A DNA stretch of 64,000 nucleotides, taken from positions 1 through 64,000 of the forward strand of contig SAXG01000060.1 of NCBI GenBank assembly GCA_012932865.1. The letters are read 5' to 3'. The stretch comes from Amylostereum areolatum. Taxonomy: Eukaryota > Basidiomycota > Agaricomycetes > Russulales > Stereaceae. Below, one piece after another: positions 1-12,219 of this stretch. The position numbers were made by a program, and so were the translations under genes. The notes beneath the pieces were generated by a model, which ran no database searches, was not told the DNA's origin, and saw nothing but the letters and a program-made list of their open reading frames with translations. Position 1 is the stretch's first letter; each line of letters begins with the position of its first letter.

Positions 1-888
1 CGCTCATCTATGTATCTGGGTGCGACCGTCTCCCCCCACGGGCCACTGCAGCAAGCGTGTCGATGGGTTATCGTGAGCCGACCCATGGCCAGATCCCAGA
101 TGACAGTCGAACAAGAATTTTGGAGCTGGAGCAACAAAGATCGAGCAAAGAAAATCAAAATCGGAAGGAAGATCGGATCGGATGACGTAAGGAAGGAACT
201 CGGGGCCGAGAGCTCGGCGTGTCTCAGTCCTCCGCGGGCACACTGCACGATTCACGAAGTGTGTCCTCTCGTGTCGAAGTCGTTTCCTCCTCTCGGCTCA
301 CGGGTCTTGTATCCAAGTTCCAACCTAAGCACCAGCACACCTGTGACGGTGTAAACCTGCGATTCTAGACTTGCAAAGTGACAAATTGGAGCCTTCTGTG
401 GAAGCAAGCGCCAGGCTTCTGCTCGCCTCATTGCACGTAGTACTGCAATACGCTATCACCCCCCCCCAACTCTAACTCTAAGAAGCTTTCCAAAAACCAG
501 CGCCAGTGCCCGCATCCAAACCCTGCCTCGTGCTCGACCACGGCGTGTACCGTGACGAGTCCAGTAGCAACCACGGTAGCCTTACATAGGATCCTCGGCC
601 GCTCGAAGTTGGATAGCGGATTGGCGATTTTCGAATGCAGATGAAACTTCGAATGGGGTTCCTCCGCCGTCGCCGCCGCCGGATCGATTTCTATACGCCT
701 GCAAGCCATACTTGTTATAAGCTCCCAGGCGGGGCCGTCGGGCGCTAGACCTCCCCTTCGACCTGTAGGCCTTCCCCCCGCCCCCTCCTCCCTTTACCCT
801 CGACGGCACGGCGGCGATCGCCGTCGTGATAAGGTCTGAAACAATACGCTACACGTCACGCCACCAAACACGAACGACACGACGCGAC
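1..888. other. No gene recognised; upstream region of the MFS locus
   Basis: I see no convincing exon here. The open frames on both strands are short, overlap one another and show no recognisable motif. A homopolymer of nine C lies near 460-470. The last roughly 100 bases are probably the 5' leader of the transporter locus that starts at 889. Confidence 0.4.
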
Positions 889-2717
889 ATGGACGAGAAG
901 AACCCGGTGCGGGAGGATGAGTTCTACGGGCAGCAGCACTGGCAGTGGGGGATACGGTGCGGGACGAGTCGCTAGACGCCGGCGCCGGCGCACAGGATGG
1001 ATGGGGGGTTGCAGGCGTGGGCGAACCGCGTCGCGGGGGGGGGTACGTGTCCTCGGTTTCCCCACTCCTCTTCCCTCTCCGCCTCTCCGCCCCTCACGAT
1101 CTCTGACGCGCTCACCGCCCACAGATGGCTGATCATGTTCGCCGTCTTCGGCTACGCGAAAGCCTTCGGCGTCTTCAGGACCTCTACCGCGCGCCGGCAA
1201 CCGCGTCCCCGTCCGCCGTGAGCTGGATCGGCTCCGTCCAGGTCCTTCCTCATGGTCGGGATGGCCCTCCCCGCCGGCCGTCTCGTCGACGCGGGCTACT
1301 TCCGCCCCCTGCTCTGCGGGGGCTCGCGCTCTTCGCGTTCTTGTGAGCCGTAGTTCCTCCGTTCCGCTTTCGTCTCTCGTCGCGCGCCTGACGCCGGCGT
1401 GGCTTACTAGCGTGTTCATGCTCTCGCTCGCGCACACGGACAAGTACTACCAGCTGTTTCTCGCCCAGGGCCTCGGCGTAGGCTTCATGCGGCGGCCTGC
1501 TCTACCTCCCCGCCGTCGCCATCCAGGCCCGCCATTGGAAAGCCCGCCGCGCGCTCGTCCATGGGCATCGTCTTTAGCGGTGCGTCTCCACCCCCTCCCC
1601 TCGATTGCTCAACGACGCCGACCTTCGCTCACAGGCAAGCGCCATCGGCGGCGTCCTCTTCCCCATCATGCTCAACCGCCTCTTCCACCACTCCGCCCTC
1701 AGCTTCGGCTGGTCCGTCCGCGCCTCCGCCTTCCTCATCACCGCCCTCCTCGCCCTCGCCAACGTCCTCATGACCCCCGGCCCTGCGCCGCCCGCACCCC
1801 CCGCCGGGATCAAAACCCTCGGGGCGCGCTCGGGGGGATGCTGAGGGACGCGCCGTACGTCCCCGTCACGCTCGGGGCGTTCCTCGTGAACTGTGGATTT
1901 TACTTCCCGTGTACGTTCGAGGTGTTTCGCGCCCTGATGCCTGACCCGCTGATGCTCGCCGGTGCGTCTGCACAGACTTCTACATCCAGCTCTTCGCGGT
2001 CCTACACGGCGTCGAGGCGAACCTCGCGTTCTACACCGTGCGTGTTTCTCGTCCTCTTCCCTGATCCTGCACGGTGCAGACAGCCCCCCGCGCCTGACGC
2101 ACCCTGCTCCAGCTCTCCATCATGAACGCCGCCTCCATCTTCGGCCGTCTCCTCCCCTCCGTCCTCGCAGACGCCATCGGCCCCTTCAACACCTACCTCC
2201 CCGCCTGCGCCGCCACCGGTGCCCTCCTCCTCGCCCTCCTCGGGATCGCGTCTCCCGCCGCCGTCGTCGTGTTCGGAATACTGTACGGATTCTGCAGCGG
2301 CGCCGGTGCGTCGCGTCTCTCTCCCTCTCTCCCCTCGGTGGCTGCGTGTTCGGACGTGCTGACGCGGTGGGCCCCGGATGGCACGACAGTCATCGCGCTC
2401 ATTGCGCCGCTCATCGCCACCCTCACCGCGAACCCCGCCGAAATCGGGTGTGTCCCCCCCGGGGCTCTTCCGTCTCCCTCCCCGCGCCGAGACTGACCGC
2501 GTCTTCCCAGCACCCGCATGGGCGCGACCTTCTTCGTCATGTCCTTCGGCTCCCTCTCTCGGCACGCCCATCTCCGGCGCGCTCCTCGGCGCCTCTGACC
2601 GCGCGACGTGGTGGCGTCCGATCGTGTTCAGCGCCGTGCTGGTGCTCGTCGGGAGCGCGGGTGGTGGGTGGGGCGAGGGATGCTGTGGCGAGGAGGAAGG
2701 GGACGCGCAAGGTATGA
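889..2717 (+). pseudogene. MFS transporter, monocarboxylate (MCT-like) type, frame-broken
   Basis: Translated pieces in order read like a fungal MCT-type major facilitator. They run from a DGGLQAW start of helix 1 through a WLIMFAVFGY segment, an SAVSWIGSVQ segment, GLPAGRLVDAGYF-like and LAQGLG motifs, RHWKARRALVMG in the central loop, and TRMGATFFVMSFGSL near the last helices, to a basic tail ending at 2717. Introns with clean GT...AG ends occur near 1044-1123, 1346-1413, 1909-1974, 2040-2117 and 2450-2510. Joining the conserved pieces nevertheless needs at least six single-base shifts: near 1160, 1242, 1315, 1485, 1552, 1636, 2550 and 2660. Between shifts the residues are well conserved. 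The family imports monocarboxylates or related small acids at the plasma membrane. Either this is a recent pseudogene or the consensus has indels here. Confidence 0.7.
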
Positions 2718-2819
2718 TATATGATATACGAGGAGCGGTGCTTTTGCGAGACGAGCGGCCTGAGCGGGGTATGTATCCGTACTACCTGTATCGAGACTGC
2801 CAGATGTCCTGGGTTTCGC

Positions 2820-5800
2820 TCACGTATCGTGGAATTCTACTACTACACATATACACATGCTCCCGCATTCGTCGATATGAACGATCGTGCCCAGGACGAT
2901 GCTCAATCTACATCGTCGTCCCGGGCCGGTCTTCCATTCCGAGTCCCATGTTCCCCGCCCTCGTCTTCGCTGGACGAGCCCGAGTCCCCCGCGTCCGGCG
3001 GTGCGCGGCCAGAAACGCCCCAGGAAGTTGCGCAGGACGCGCACGGGCCCGGGCTGGGTGAGTGCCGTGAGTTTTGTGAATGAGAAATGGGGAGATGGGG
3101 AGACGTACAGCCAGTTCCTCCCCTTCATCGTCATCGTCATCGTCCTCCTCCTCGGAGCCTTCAAGTTCGCCCTCTCCGTCTCCGCCCTCGCCCTCGCCCT
3201 CGCCCTCTTCATTCGCGAAGCCTCCGCCCCTCACGCCACGCGTGCCCCTGTTCGCATCGCCCACATCCTCCTCCTCATCTACCCATTCGTCCTCCCCGCC
3301 CACCTCCGCCTGTCCCTGCTCCTCAAAATGCAGCAAAACGTCCACGAACTCGTCCGCCGGCATTTCCCCTGGCATCCTCCTCCCCATCCCATCGTCATCG
3401 TCTGCGCGTCCCTCCATGTCTTGCTGCAGCGCCAGCATCATATCCTGCAACGCCTCCTCCGGCATCTCCCCCGCCATCTGCGCGAACTGCACCACGCCCC
3501 CCGGGAATTGCTGCCGTAGCCGCGGGTGCGCGTCGAAGAAGCCCTGTCCGTTCCACCGCGCAGGTCAGCAAGCCGTGTTCGCCTCAACAGAAATAGAAAA
3601 AAGAAAAAAAGGATGGGACGGGAGGAGACGACCGCACCTGCATTTCCCGCCGGAACGCCGGGTCCGGCACCAACCTCTCCATCAACCTCCGTTCCGCCGC
3701 CGCGCTCCTCCTCCCCCTCCCCGCCTCCCCGAACGCCTCCTCCGCACCCTTGAAGAACGCATCGTCGTACTGGCTCACGGCCGCGGCCGGCGGCAAGGGA
3801 TCGCACGCGAGCGCGTTCCCGCGCACGGCGCCTGCGGGCAAGAACGCGAGCAGGCCCTGATACTGTGCGCCCGCACTCGCGCTGAGCACGAGCACGTGGC
3901 GGTACACGGCCGGGGCGAAGGACGGTGCTCGGGCGGAGAACGCGGTGTAGGCGGCGGAGGAGGTGGGCCTTTGCGGGAGCTTGCCGGAGTCGACGGCGGA
4001 CTGCACGCCCGCGGCGAACCAGGCGCTGTGCCCGGGGTCCTTCCAGAGTGGGAAGGAGCGCTGGACGTAGAGGTGGGAGAGCAGGTGTACGAGGGCTTCG
4101 GCATCCCTGTCTGAGGACGGTCCAAATAGGCTTCCGAACCCGCTGTGGAATGCACCGCATCAGCCTCGCTCACGCGGGGGGACAGTGGGAAGAGAGCGTA
4201 CCGTTCTTTGACGTAGACCCTGAACACCTCCCTCCCGCGCACCTCGCCTGGGAGCGCGATGTCCGCCTTATCTGCGAGGAGCGGGATGACGGACGGGAAG
4301 TCGCGGATGGCCTGCTGCAGCGCCGTGTCCGCCGTCGCATCGTTCTTCACCCGGAGGGCGAGGGCACGCGCGTAGGCCCACCCTGGAAGGTGATGAACGA
4401 CGGCAGCGGGCGTGGAGTGCAGGGCGTCTTGGACGTCCAGCAGCCACTGGTGCATGCCGGCCTTGATAGCCAGGAAGTCGAGATGAAGAAGAGCGCCGTG
4501 TGGATCTGACCATGGATCAAGGCTGTAGAGCAGGCGGGCAAACTCGAAGGCGGTACGGAAGACACCCCGTCGTTGGAGATCGCTGTATAGTTTGATGATC
4601 AGGAGAAGGACAAAGAGCGGAGACTGTTGGACATACATGACCTGTCGGTGTATGGCAAGGAAGAAAGGCCGGTTTTCCACGCGGTCGAAGTCCAGGCGGT
4701 GGGTGCCAGTCGTAAGATTGAACGCGCCGACGAAAGCGCGCTCGTAGGTAAAGAGGGCCCTATCGATGAAGTCCGCGGCCGTACTGTGCTCTGGACGATA
4801 TACGATCAGCAGGAGCTTATAATCCAGAGAGAGAAGCTTACCTTCTCGATGGCTATATAGCTCCGCCATCTGCAACAGTGTGTCGCCGTGCCACGGCACC
4901 TGCCTCACGATCCGATACAAGCCTTCGGGGTCTACGCTCCTTGATCAGCTCAGCGTCAGCGCCATGCGAAAAGGACTTTTACCTCCAGAGAGCACCGTCC
5001 GCATGAACGTGAGCGTGACGCTCTTGTACCGTCTGCTGTACTCCACCGTCCACCACTTCTCCTCCCCATCTTCTAGCAGGCCTTTCCCTTTCGCCTCCTC
5101 CTCCGTGAGCGCACGCGACGTCAGCCCCTCCCGCAACTTCGCTGGCCACCAGCCCGGCCGCGGCTTCGTCAGATTCGACCGGTCTACCTGGGGCGGACGC
5201 CGCCCCGAAGATGACGCGCCTGCCGTGTTCTTTGCGGCGGCGACGACCTTCGCGCCGAAGAATTTGCGCATTTCCGCGTCGGGGTCGAGGTTGGGAACGG
5301 ACACGGCCAGGAGAGTGTGCCATTCGCGCATCGCAGATGTGGAGGCCTTTCCCTTGCTTGATGATGCTTGGGACGGTGCATCTTGGTACCTGCGAGTGCG
5401 TCGATGGTCAGTAGTTTGACGCGAGCATTCGTTCGCGTGGACGTACTTGAGGGAGAGCTCCTCCAGAGCCTTGTCAATATCGTCCCTATCGTCCTTCTTC
5501 TCCTTCGCCTTCTGCTTCTTTAGAGCTTTCCACTCCTTTTTGGACGAGCCGGGTTGGGGCTGAGGGTTTGGGGCGGGCGGAGAGGAAGATGGTCGGGGAT
5601 TCGATGCAGGAGTCGGCTGGACGATCGAGGGCGTGGGTACCGTAGGAGTAGCAGAGACGGATGCACCCTTCTTTTTCTTTGGTTTTTTCTTGGACTTTGG
5701 GTCGACGAACGCACGTCAGGGATAGCGAGGCGAGCACATACCGGATCTCACCGCACCTTTTTCGACTTGGTCTGCTTCTCTACCTCAGAGTCGCTCTCGC

Positions 5801-6021
5801 CATCCTCGTCGTCTGCGCCAGCGAGAAGCTGCGCCAGGTGTCAGCGAACAAGCGGAGATGGGGAAAAAAGCTGATCGCGTACCGCGGCGAAGCCACTTGG
5901 TCCTTTCGCGGGAGGTTGTTGTTCTTCCTCGGAATCAGAATCGATGGGTGTGACGCCTGCGCTAAGGGCCTCGAGCTCTTCGAGCTCTCGTTGTTGCCGT
6001 TTGTTCAGGCGGGGAGCCATG
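2820..6021 (-). CDS. RQC1: RQC1/TCF25 family protein (ribosome quality control complex subunit)
   Basis: This is the Tcf25 (Nulp1) family; the yeast member Rqc1 works with the ligase Ltn1 on nascent chains stalled on 60S subunits. The ATG at 6021 opens a lysine-rich N-terminus (MAPRLNKRQQRELEEL), followed by Ser/acidic and Lys-rich low-complexity stretches. The conserved core has KWWTVEYSRRY, LYRIVRQVPWHGDTLLQ, the FIDRALFTYERAFVGAFN and RVENRPFFLAIHRQ motifs, then FRTAFEFARLLYSLDP. A long helical region and an acidic tail end in VRVLRNFLGRFWPR. About nine exons are separated by 50-90-base introns. The spliced frame stops at 2820. However, the frame stopping at 2903 gives a more natural Ser/Asp/Glu-rich end, so a one-base shift near 2995 is possible. 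The gene converges on the MFS locus. Confidence 0.88.
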
Positions 6022-6280
6022 GATGGATGTGAATGTGTAGGATAATGCAGTGACGGTCAGGAAGGAAAGAACGGGTCGGAAATCCGAGTCGAGCGCGATG
6101 ACGACGGACGGTTCACGTGACCAGACGCGTCGCGTATGCCGAACGGAACACCGTGCAAGAACTACTAGGATTTTCGTATACATAGGTACCAGGCAGGTTC
6201 TGCCCATAAGGAATATATATATATGTACGGTAAAATTCCTCTTACATCGGCGTTCGCGTGGACATCCGTCGAGCAATACG

Positions 6281-8116
6281 TCAGACCGGTTTCTTCGCGG
6301 CCTTCAACGTTTTACAAGCCTTTTTATGCCCACCTTCTTTCCAGTCTCTGACTCAAGGTGAGCATTCGATGCATTGAATTGGATAGGATACTGACCTTGT
6401 TTGACACTTCTGGTCGCAGTACTGTACAGACCCACACCCAGAGCAGAGCGACGTTGCACGCGGAGGCTTCTTCTCGTGGAACCCACATTCCTTCCAATAG
6501 CAGTAGGGCGGGCCAGGCAGCTCCTTCCGTGCGTTATCCCCATCCTTTTCCACTTCCATCCTTTTACGCTCTTCGCCCTCGTTCAGACCCACCGTATTCC
6601 CAAATTTCAGCCACGCCCCGTACATCATGCCGCTGCACACCGACGTCCCCCGCTCGCGCGCCTGAGATTTCGCTAGGCGGTCCAGAGTGGGCAGCCAAAG
6701 CTTCTTGATTTCGCTCGTAAAGGAGCGGAGGAGCGCGCGCGCGACGACGCCCCGGTCTTCCTGCTGGAACATGGAGATCATGGTCGAGACCAGCTGGAGA
6801 TAGCGACTCCAGTCATCTGCAGGGATCTGATGAGACAACCCAAGAAACGGTGGCCGCGAATGCAAAGAACCGACCTATTGTTTCCGGTTCGTCAGACTGC
6901 GCGCCGAGGATCGTGCCTCGAGCCAACACAAAGGACATAAAGTCTTCGTCCTCTATCAGCTCAAGAAGTGCGACAGGACCGCGGACAGTGATCCAGCTAT
7001 GGAGACCGTCAGCCAAGAAACCAACTGAACCGACAAAACATGCACTCACTGGAACAACGAGATGCTTCGACTATAGATATCCCAATCGTGTTTCCGCTTC
7101 CCTTTCTGTTGCTGCCTCCTCAAAGCCGCGACCAGTGCGCGGTGGAAGCCCGTCTCAACATCCCCCAACGCGGACCGCATCGTCGTCTCGTGCCCAAAAT
7201 CGTAGACGATCCGCACCCTTCTGAAGAGGCTGATATCGAGGATCTGCGCCGTCCTGAGCTCACGACAGAGTCTCTCCGTGAATGCACGGGCGCCGATCGT
7301 GGGCAGGATGACCTCCTGAGTGAAGCGATCGCGGTCCTCGGAGGACGCTTCGGTCGAGATCATGAAGATCCCGTCCAAAGCGACCTCGTCTGGTGACCAA
7401 CGCTTGGCGTGATGCCAGCAGAGGAGCGCGACGTGAGCGACGCGAGTCTCGAAAAGCGCAGGCAACTGGTCCCTATATTCCCGTCCACGTTTGTTATGTA
7501 ATCTGGGTGTGAAACGGAAGGTAAAAGCAGCGCACCTCTTCCAGCGGATTGTGATATAGCTGTACGTGATTTTGGAAACCATCTCGCGGTAGAACACCAT
7601 CCTCGCCGTCTGCATCTGCAGGAGCTCTCGTTTCTCCCAAAACATGTCAAACAAGGCCGGTCCTTTCTCGAGCATCACGTCCGTCACTTTGTCGTTCTTA
7701 TGTTCTTCCGTCATTCCCGCCATAAACATGATATTCCAGATTGTTGAGACCACGTTGACGATATAGTCCTGTCGCGCCCAACTTGTCAGCACACACGAGT
7801 CAAGTCAGTCAACGCTCGAACGACCTACGTCTCCGTCCTTGTAGATTCCCTCGTCCAGCGCCATTTCCAGGAATACTTCATGGAGGCCTGAAGACATAAA
7901 TGCGTTCCATTGCGCGATTGGGGGGTGGAGGGCGATGGTCTGGAAAAGTTCCGCGGATAGGAGAACGCGTCGGGGAACAGTGACGGTGCGATGAAGTTCG
8001 CGCAGGAGCTCGGCCATCTCTCCCGGGCGTTCCTCGACAGCTTTTCCGAACATCGCGTGCGCTATCTTGACGTTCATGGGCGCACGCTCGAGCATCATTG
8101 CTCGTAGGCTATTCAT
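6281..8116 (-). CDS. MYND-type zinc-finger protein
   Basis: The C-terminus is a MYND zinc finger: CYWKEC, then CSGC, then YCDQKCQ and, after a short intron, RDWKEGGHKKAC. This supplies the paired Cys and the final His/Cys ligands of the family; the protein ends a few Lys-rich residues later at 6281. The remaining roughly 450 residues, starting at the ATG at 8116, are predicted mostly helical with no other domain I recognise. This layout (helical body, C-terminal MYND) is common in large basidiomycete families. MYND fingers bind proline-rich peptides in partner proteins, so a scaffold or regulatory role is inferred. Introns lie near 7781-7827, 7490-7555, 6998-7048, 6837-6880 and 6350-6400. Expression and partners are unknown. 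Confidence 0.8.
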
Positions 8117-9412
8117 TGTGAATCCGCCCGCCGGCGTAGGGGTTGTTCAATTATTATCTGTCAATACCGGAACACTGCCCAAAGTGAGCTCATCGAAAAA
8201 TGGCCCCAGAATCTACTCACAAGGTGTTGTTTTCGGGTGTTCGCCAACTTTTGAACGTAGTTTGACTGGTTGGATTGGCTCAACCATCGCTCGGGGTCTT
8301 GGTGAATATTTGTCAAGAAATTCGGAAAATGCCGATGTCACGCACGTGACCTCCGAGCGGACGGACTCACGGAGTCTGATGCTCCTTGACTCCAAATTCT
8401 GAATCTCGGGATACTTACCAGAAATTGCACCTCAGATGTTTGTTCTGCGTATTTGAAAGCCGAACACCGTCCCTATCGGAGAGCCCGAGTCGCATGGCCA
8501 GTACTCAGACGGCTATTCCGCATCGAGCACTCAAGAACTTGAGCTGCCAGCGGAAGACTGGAATGACTGGTACGAAGCTCGCTGTTTTATGTTCAGCCCT
8601 GGCAATCGTTCCAAACAGCTCCTTCAATGGCTCCTTCATGAGCGACCAAAACACAGAACTGCTCCTCCTGCGTGGGTGACTCGGAAAGGCCTGTTGGTGA
8701 GGTGTACCGTGGTCCGCGCGTTCAGTTTCACAAACAGCCTGGATCTCGACACCGACAGTCACGTAAGTACTATTAGTGCCACGATTGTAATAATGCTTGG
8801 CTCCTTCCACCGTAAACCCCAGGCTGAGGCACCGGCAAGCTGTATACGTGGACTATTAGTGTGTCAGTGTCAGTGCTTGACGTTGGATACATTGACGGAA
8901 CTGTCACCTGGTCACCGTCGCGACACAGTATCCCCTGGTGCATATTTCCCCCGAACGGTCGTTTCAGGGCACCACGCAAACAGGCAGGCTCGGTAAGGCT
9001 CAGGAGGGCTCAGTACAGTCTTCACAAGACCTACTTATTTTATTTTTACGCTTAGATCTTCCAGATCCAGCACTATGTCCTCGGGTTCCCACTGCTCGTC
9101 TCGCCATCCGCGTCTTGTGCTTCACACCATGGCGGCCCGGAAAAGTCAGTCCACACCACCCAGCGTCGCCATTTCAGTATGTGATCTCCTCGACTCCCTC
9201 ACATGCCGGACGGATGCTCATTGCTCTCTGTGTCAATTATGCGACGAAGTCCCGCCCGGGCCTTCACTTGATCCTCATGATGTAACGGCCTCAATGTCGA
9301 CCATGCGCTCGCGGCCCGTCGTCACCTCCCCCGTTGCCTACAAAACCGTGGCCATGTCAAGACGTCGACAAGGATCGATCTTCCCCACTTTACCGTAAAC
9401 CTGCTTTTCGCA
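8117..9412. other. Intergenic region with one possible short + strand gene
   Basis: Most of this 1.3 kb shows nothing. On + there is an open stretch around 8461-8698 whose translation has protein-like composition (an acidic start, then EDWNDWYEARCFMFSPGN and a basic end). It is followed by GT...AG boundaries (about 8698-8726 and a donor at 8763). No family was recognised and no convincing start was found. The last few hundred bases must hold the promoter of the pectinesterase at 9413; I see no clear TATA box there. Confidence 0.3.
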
Positions 9413-10748
9413 ATGCTTGGCCGCTGGCTACTGTCCTTGTTTTGTCTTGCGCTTTCGGCGACGGCTTTGTCCCCGCCGACGTCGCGTACGACGCCGCCTA
9501 CGGGTGCGCTCATCGTACGGGCGGGGACCACGACTTCGGGCGAGTTTGCGACGCTTGCTAAGGCGGTCGCCGCGCTTCCCGCCGACTCGTCTTCCCAGAC
9601 GATCTTTCTGTACCCCGGCACGTACACGGGCCAAGTCCTCATTCAACGCTCTGGCCCCGTGACGGTGCGTTCTCCCCATCCTGCATCTATATCGTCTCAC
9701 GCTCCGTCATCGTCCCCTACAGCTCCTCGGATACAGCACTAAACCCGGAGACGCAAATCAAAATCAGGCCGTGCTCACGGCAGGCGTCAGCGCGACGCAG
9801 GCAGGCTCGGACGATCTCTCGGGCACGCTCCGCATCCACACGGATAGAGTGGCGATATACAATTTGGACATCCACAACACCTTTGGGCAGGGGTCGCAAG
9901 CCATCGCTCTGAGCAACTATGGGAACCAAGTCGGCGTGTATGGTTGCAGGTTGTTTGGGTACCAGGTAAGTTGGCACCATTGCACTGCCACGGGTGAGTC
10001 TGGTTTTGTGATACTCATCAGGCGCCTTGTGAATCAGGACACCCTCTTGACGGAGCAGGGTTTGCACGTATACCTGCAAGGGTACATCGAAGGCGCCGTT
10101 GACTTCATCTTCGGCCAGACAAGTACGCTCCTATCCTCGAATGACCCTTTTTTCTCTTATTTGGTTCTTCCTTCTCTTATTCACCCGCGTTTGGTTCAGG
10201 CCAGGCGTATTTCGAAGGTAACACGCTCGGGGTCTCGGGCCCAGGCGCCATCACCGCTTCAGGACGCACTTCGAACGACGCAGGGATTTGTGAGTACAGG
10301 CTCCTCTGCTCCAACCTACGCTCACTCGCACGCCAAAAGACCTGTTCAACTCCAACAAGGTCCAGCTGACGTCCGGCGCCGCATCCAACACAGCAGGCAA
10401 TTTCTTCCTCGGCCGTCCTTGGGGCGGTGAGTCTCCCCGTCACCACCCTCCCACCCTCCCGCCCACTGATTCCACACCCCCATGACAGACTTCGCACGCG
10501 TAATCTTCAAGGGCACCACCGTCACCGCAACTATCAACCCCGCGCTCTGGTCGATCTGGAACAAGGGCGACCCGCGCACGGACGACGTCGTCTACGGTGA
10601 CTTTGGCACCACCGGTGCCGGCGCGACCAGCCTCGCGCGGGCGGGCTTCTCGACGGAACTGAGCGCGTCGCAGGCGGCGACGTACACGATCTCGAGCGCG
10701 CTAGGGAGCAGCTACACGAGCTGGGTAGACACCGCTTGGTTGATTTAA
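9413..10748 (+). CDS. Secreted pectin methylesterase (CE8), first copy
   Basis: Pectinesterase removes methyl esters from homogalacturonan outside the cell. The ATG at 9413 opens a hydrophobic signal peptide ending near an ALSPPTSR site. The mature part shows the family motifs in order: TIFLYPGTY, LSNYGNQVGVYGCRLFGYQDTLL (with the first catalytic Asp), YIEGAVDFIFG (second catalytic Asp) and FLGRPWG (substrate Arg). It ends in a typical C-terminal strand region around TSWVDTAWLI. Five short introns sit near 9664-9720, 9966-10035, 10124-10198, 10290-10340 and 10429-10486, and the frames join cleanly. Length (about 330 residues) fits fungal CE8. A paralogue lies tail to tail 148 bases downstream, so both copies may arise from an inverted duplication. 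Confidence 0.93.
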
Positions 10749-10896
10749 CTGGATCGTGGTGTGTCGGGCACATGTCCTGGATGTGCGCGAAAACGTAACG
10801 TATGTCATTTTTAATGCATACCCCCCAGTTCGTCTTCTCGTACTCGTACTTCGTATCGAAACGTCAAGGGTGCGCGAGGTCTGCTCTTTCCTAAGG

Positions 10897-12219
10897 TTAC
10901 GACAAGAGATAGTCGGCGTCCACCCACTCCGCGTAATCGCCTCCCAACACGCTCTCGATCGTAAAAGCCTCCGCCTCCGACGCGCTGAGCACCGTGGCAA
11001 ACCCTGGGCGCTCGACATCGCCCGGCAAGCCCGAGCCGGTGGTGTTGAAGTCGGCGTAGAAAACGTTGTCCGTGTTGGGCTCGTCCGGGTGCCAGATGGA
11101 CCAGAGGGCAGGCTCGATGGGCGCGGTGATGGTTGTGGAGATAAAGACAACACGAGCGAAGTCTTATTTAAGGCGGAAACGTCGAGGTGAGGGATGTTGA
11201 AGAATGAGGAGGGCGAGAGGTGGCTTACCGCCCCAGGGTCGGCCAAGGTAGTAATTCCCGGTCGCATTCGGGAACGCGTTCGGGGAGAGGGCGATCACGT
11301 TGTTTTTGAATAGATCTGTAGGGGGTGGGTAGGTAAGTCAGAATGTGTGCGTGGAGAGAGGGACCATTGGTCCACGCACATATCCCGGTGTCGTTCGAGC
11401 TGCGTCCGTCGGCAGTCACAAATCCCTTGCCCTTCACGCCGATGGTGTTTCCTTCGAAGTAGGCCACACCTCCGCAGGAATGTCGGTAGGGTGCCTAGCG
11501 AACAAAGGAGTGTGGAGAACGTACTGTGTTGCCCGAATATGAAATCGGTCGCGCCTTCGATGTATCCTTGCAAAAACGCGTGCATGCCTTGGTTCGTGAG
11601 AAACGTGTCCTGCGAGCAAGCGATCAGACACTCGCCTAGACGTTGGCACAGAGAAAAGAGAGAGATCTCACCTGATACCCAAACAACCTGCACGCGTACA
11701 ATCCAACCCGATTCCCATAATTGCTTAGCGCGATCGCCTGCGACCCCGGTCCGAAATCGTTGCGGATGTCGATGTTGTAGATCCGTACGTCGTCCGTGTG
11801 CACGCGGAGCGTTCCGGAGAGATCGTTCGAGCCTGCACGGGTTGCGTCGATAGAGTGGGCGAAGACGACGGTGTTGACGGAAGCGTTGGCAGGGTGGGCG
11901 CTGTATCCGAGGATCTAGGACCAGGTTTGGTGGACGGTAAGTACTTCTGAGGAAGAGAGACCCTCACCGTCACGGGCCCTGAGCGTTGAAGAAGGGTTTG
12001 GCCTTCGTATGTGCCGGGGAAGATGAAGATGGTCTGGGAGGACGCGTTTGCAGGGAGGGCGGCAACGGCGCTCGCGAACGTTGAAAATTCTCCTGGTGTG
12101 GTGGTTCCTTGGCGTACGACGAGCGCCCCGGAAGGCGGCGTTGTACGCGATGACGGGGGAGACAGCGCTACAACCAGAAAAGCGAGACAGAGCACCGTGG
12201 ACAGAACGCGACTAAACAT
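10897..12219 (-). CDS. Secreted pectin methylesterase (CE8), second copy
   Basis: This is a paralogue of the gene at 9413, read on the other strand. The start at 12219 is chosen because MFSRVLSTVLCLAF aligns with the signal peptide of the first copy; an in-frame codon at 12279 would add an unlikely leader. The same motifs are present: TIFIFPGTYEGQ, YACRLFGYQDTFL with the first catalytic Asp, YIEGATDFIFG with the second, VAYFEGNTIGVKG and YYLGRPWG. It stops at 10897 after WVDADYLLS. Intron positions correspond to the first copy. A TATA-like TTATAT sits about 65 bases upstream of the start on this strand. No broken frame was seen, so both copies look functional. The 148 bases between the two stop codons must hold both terminators. 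Confidence 0.92.

Noticed and set aside
856..1443. Long Arg-rich minus-strand frame opposite the MFS transporter
   Set aside because: It is a shadow of GC-rich coding sequence; the + strand frames carry recognisable transporter motifs and this one has none.
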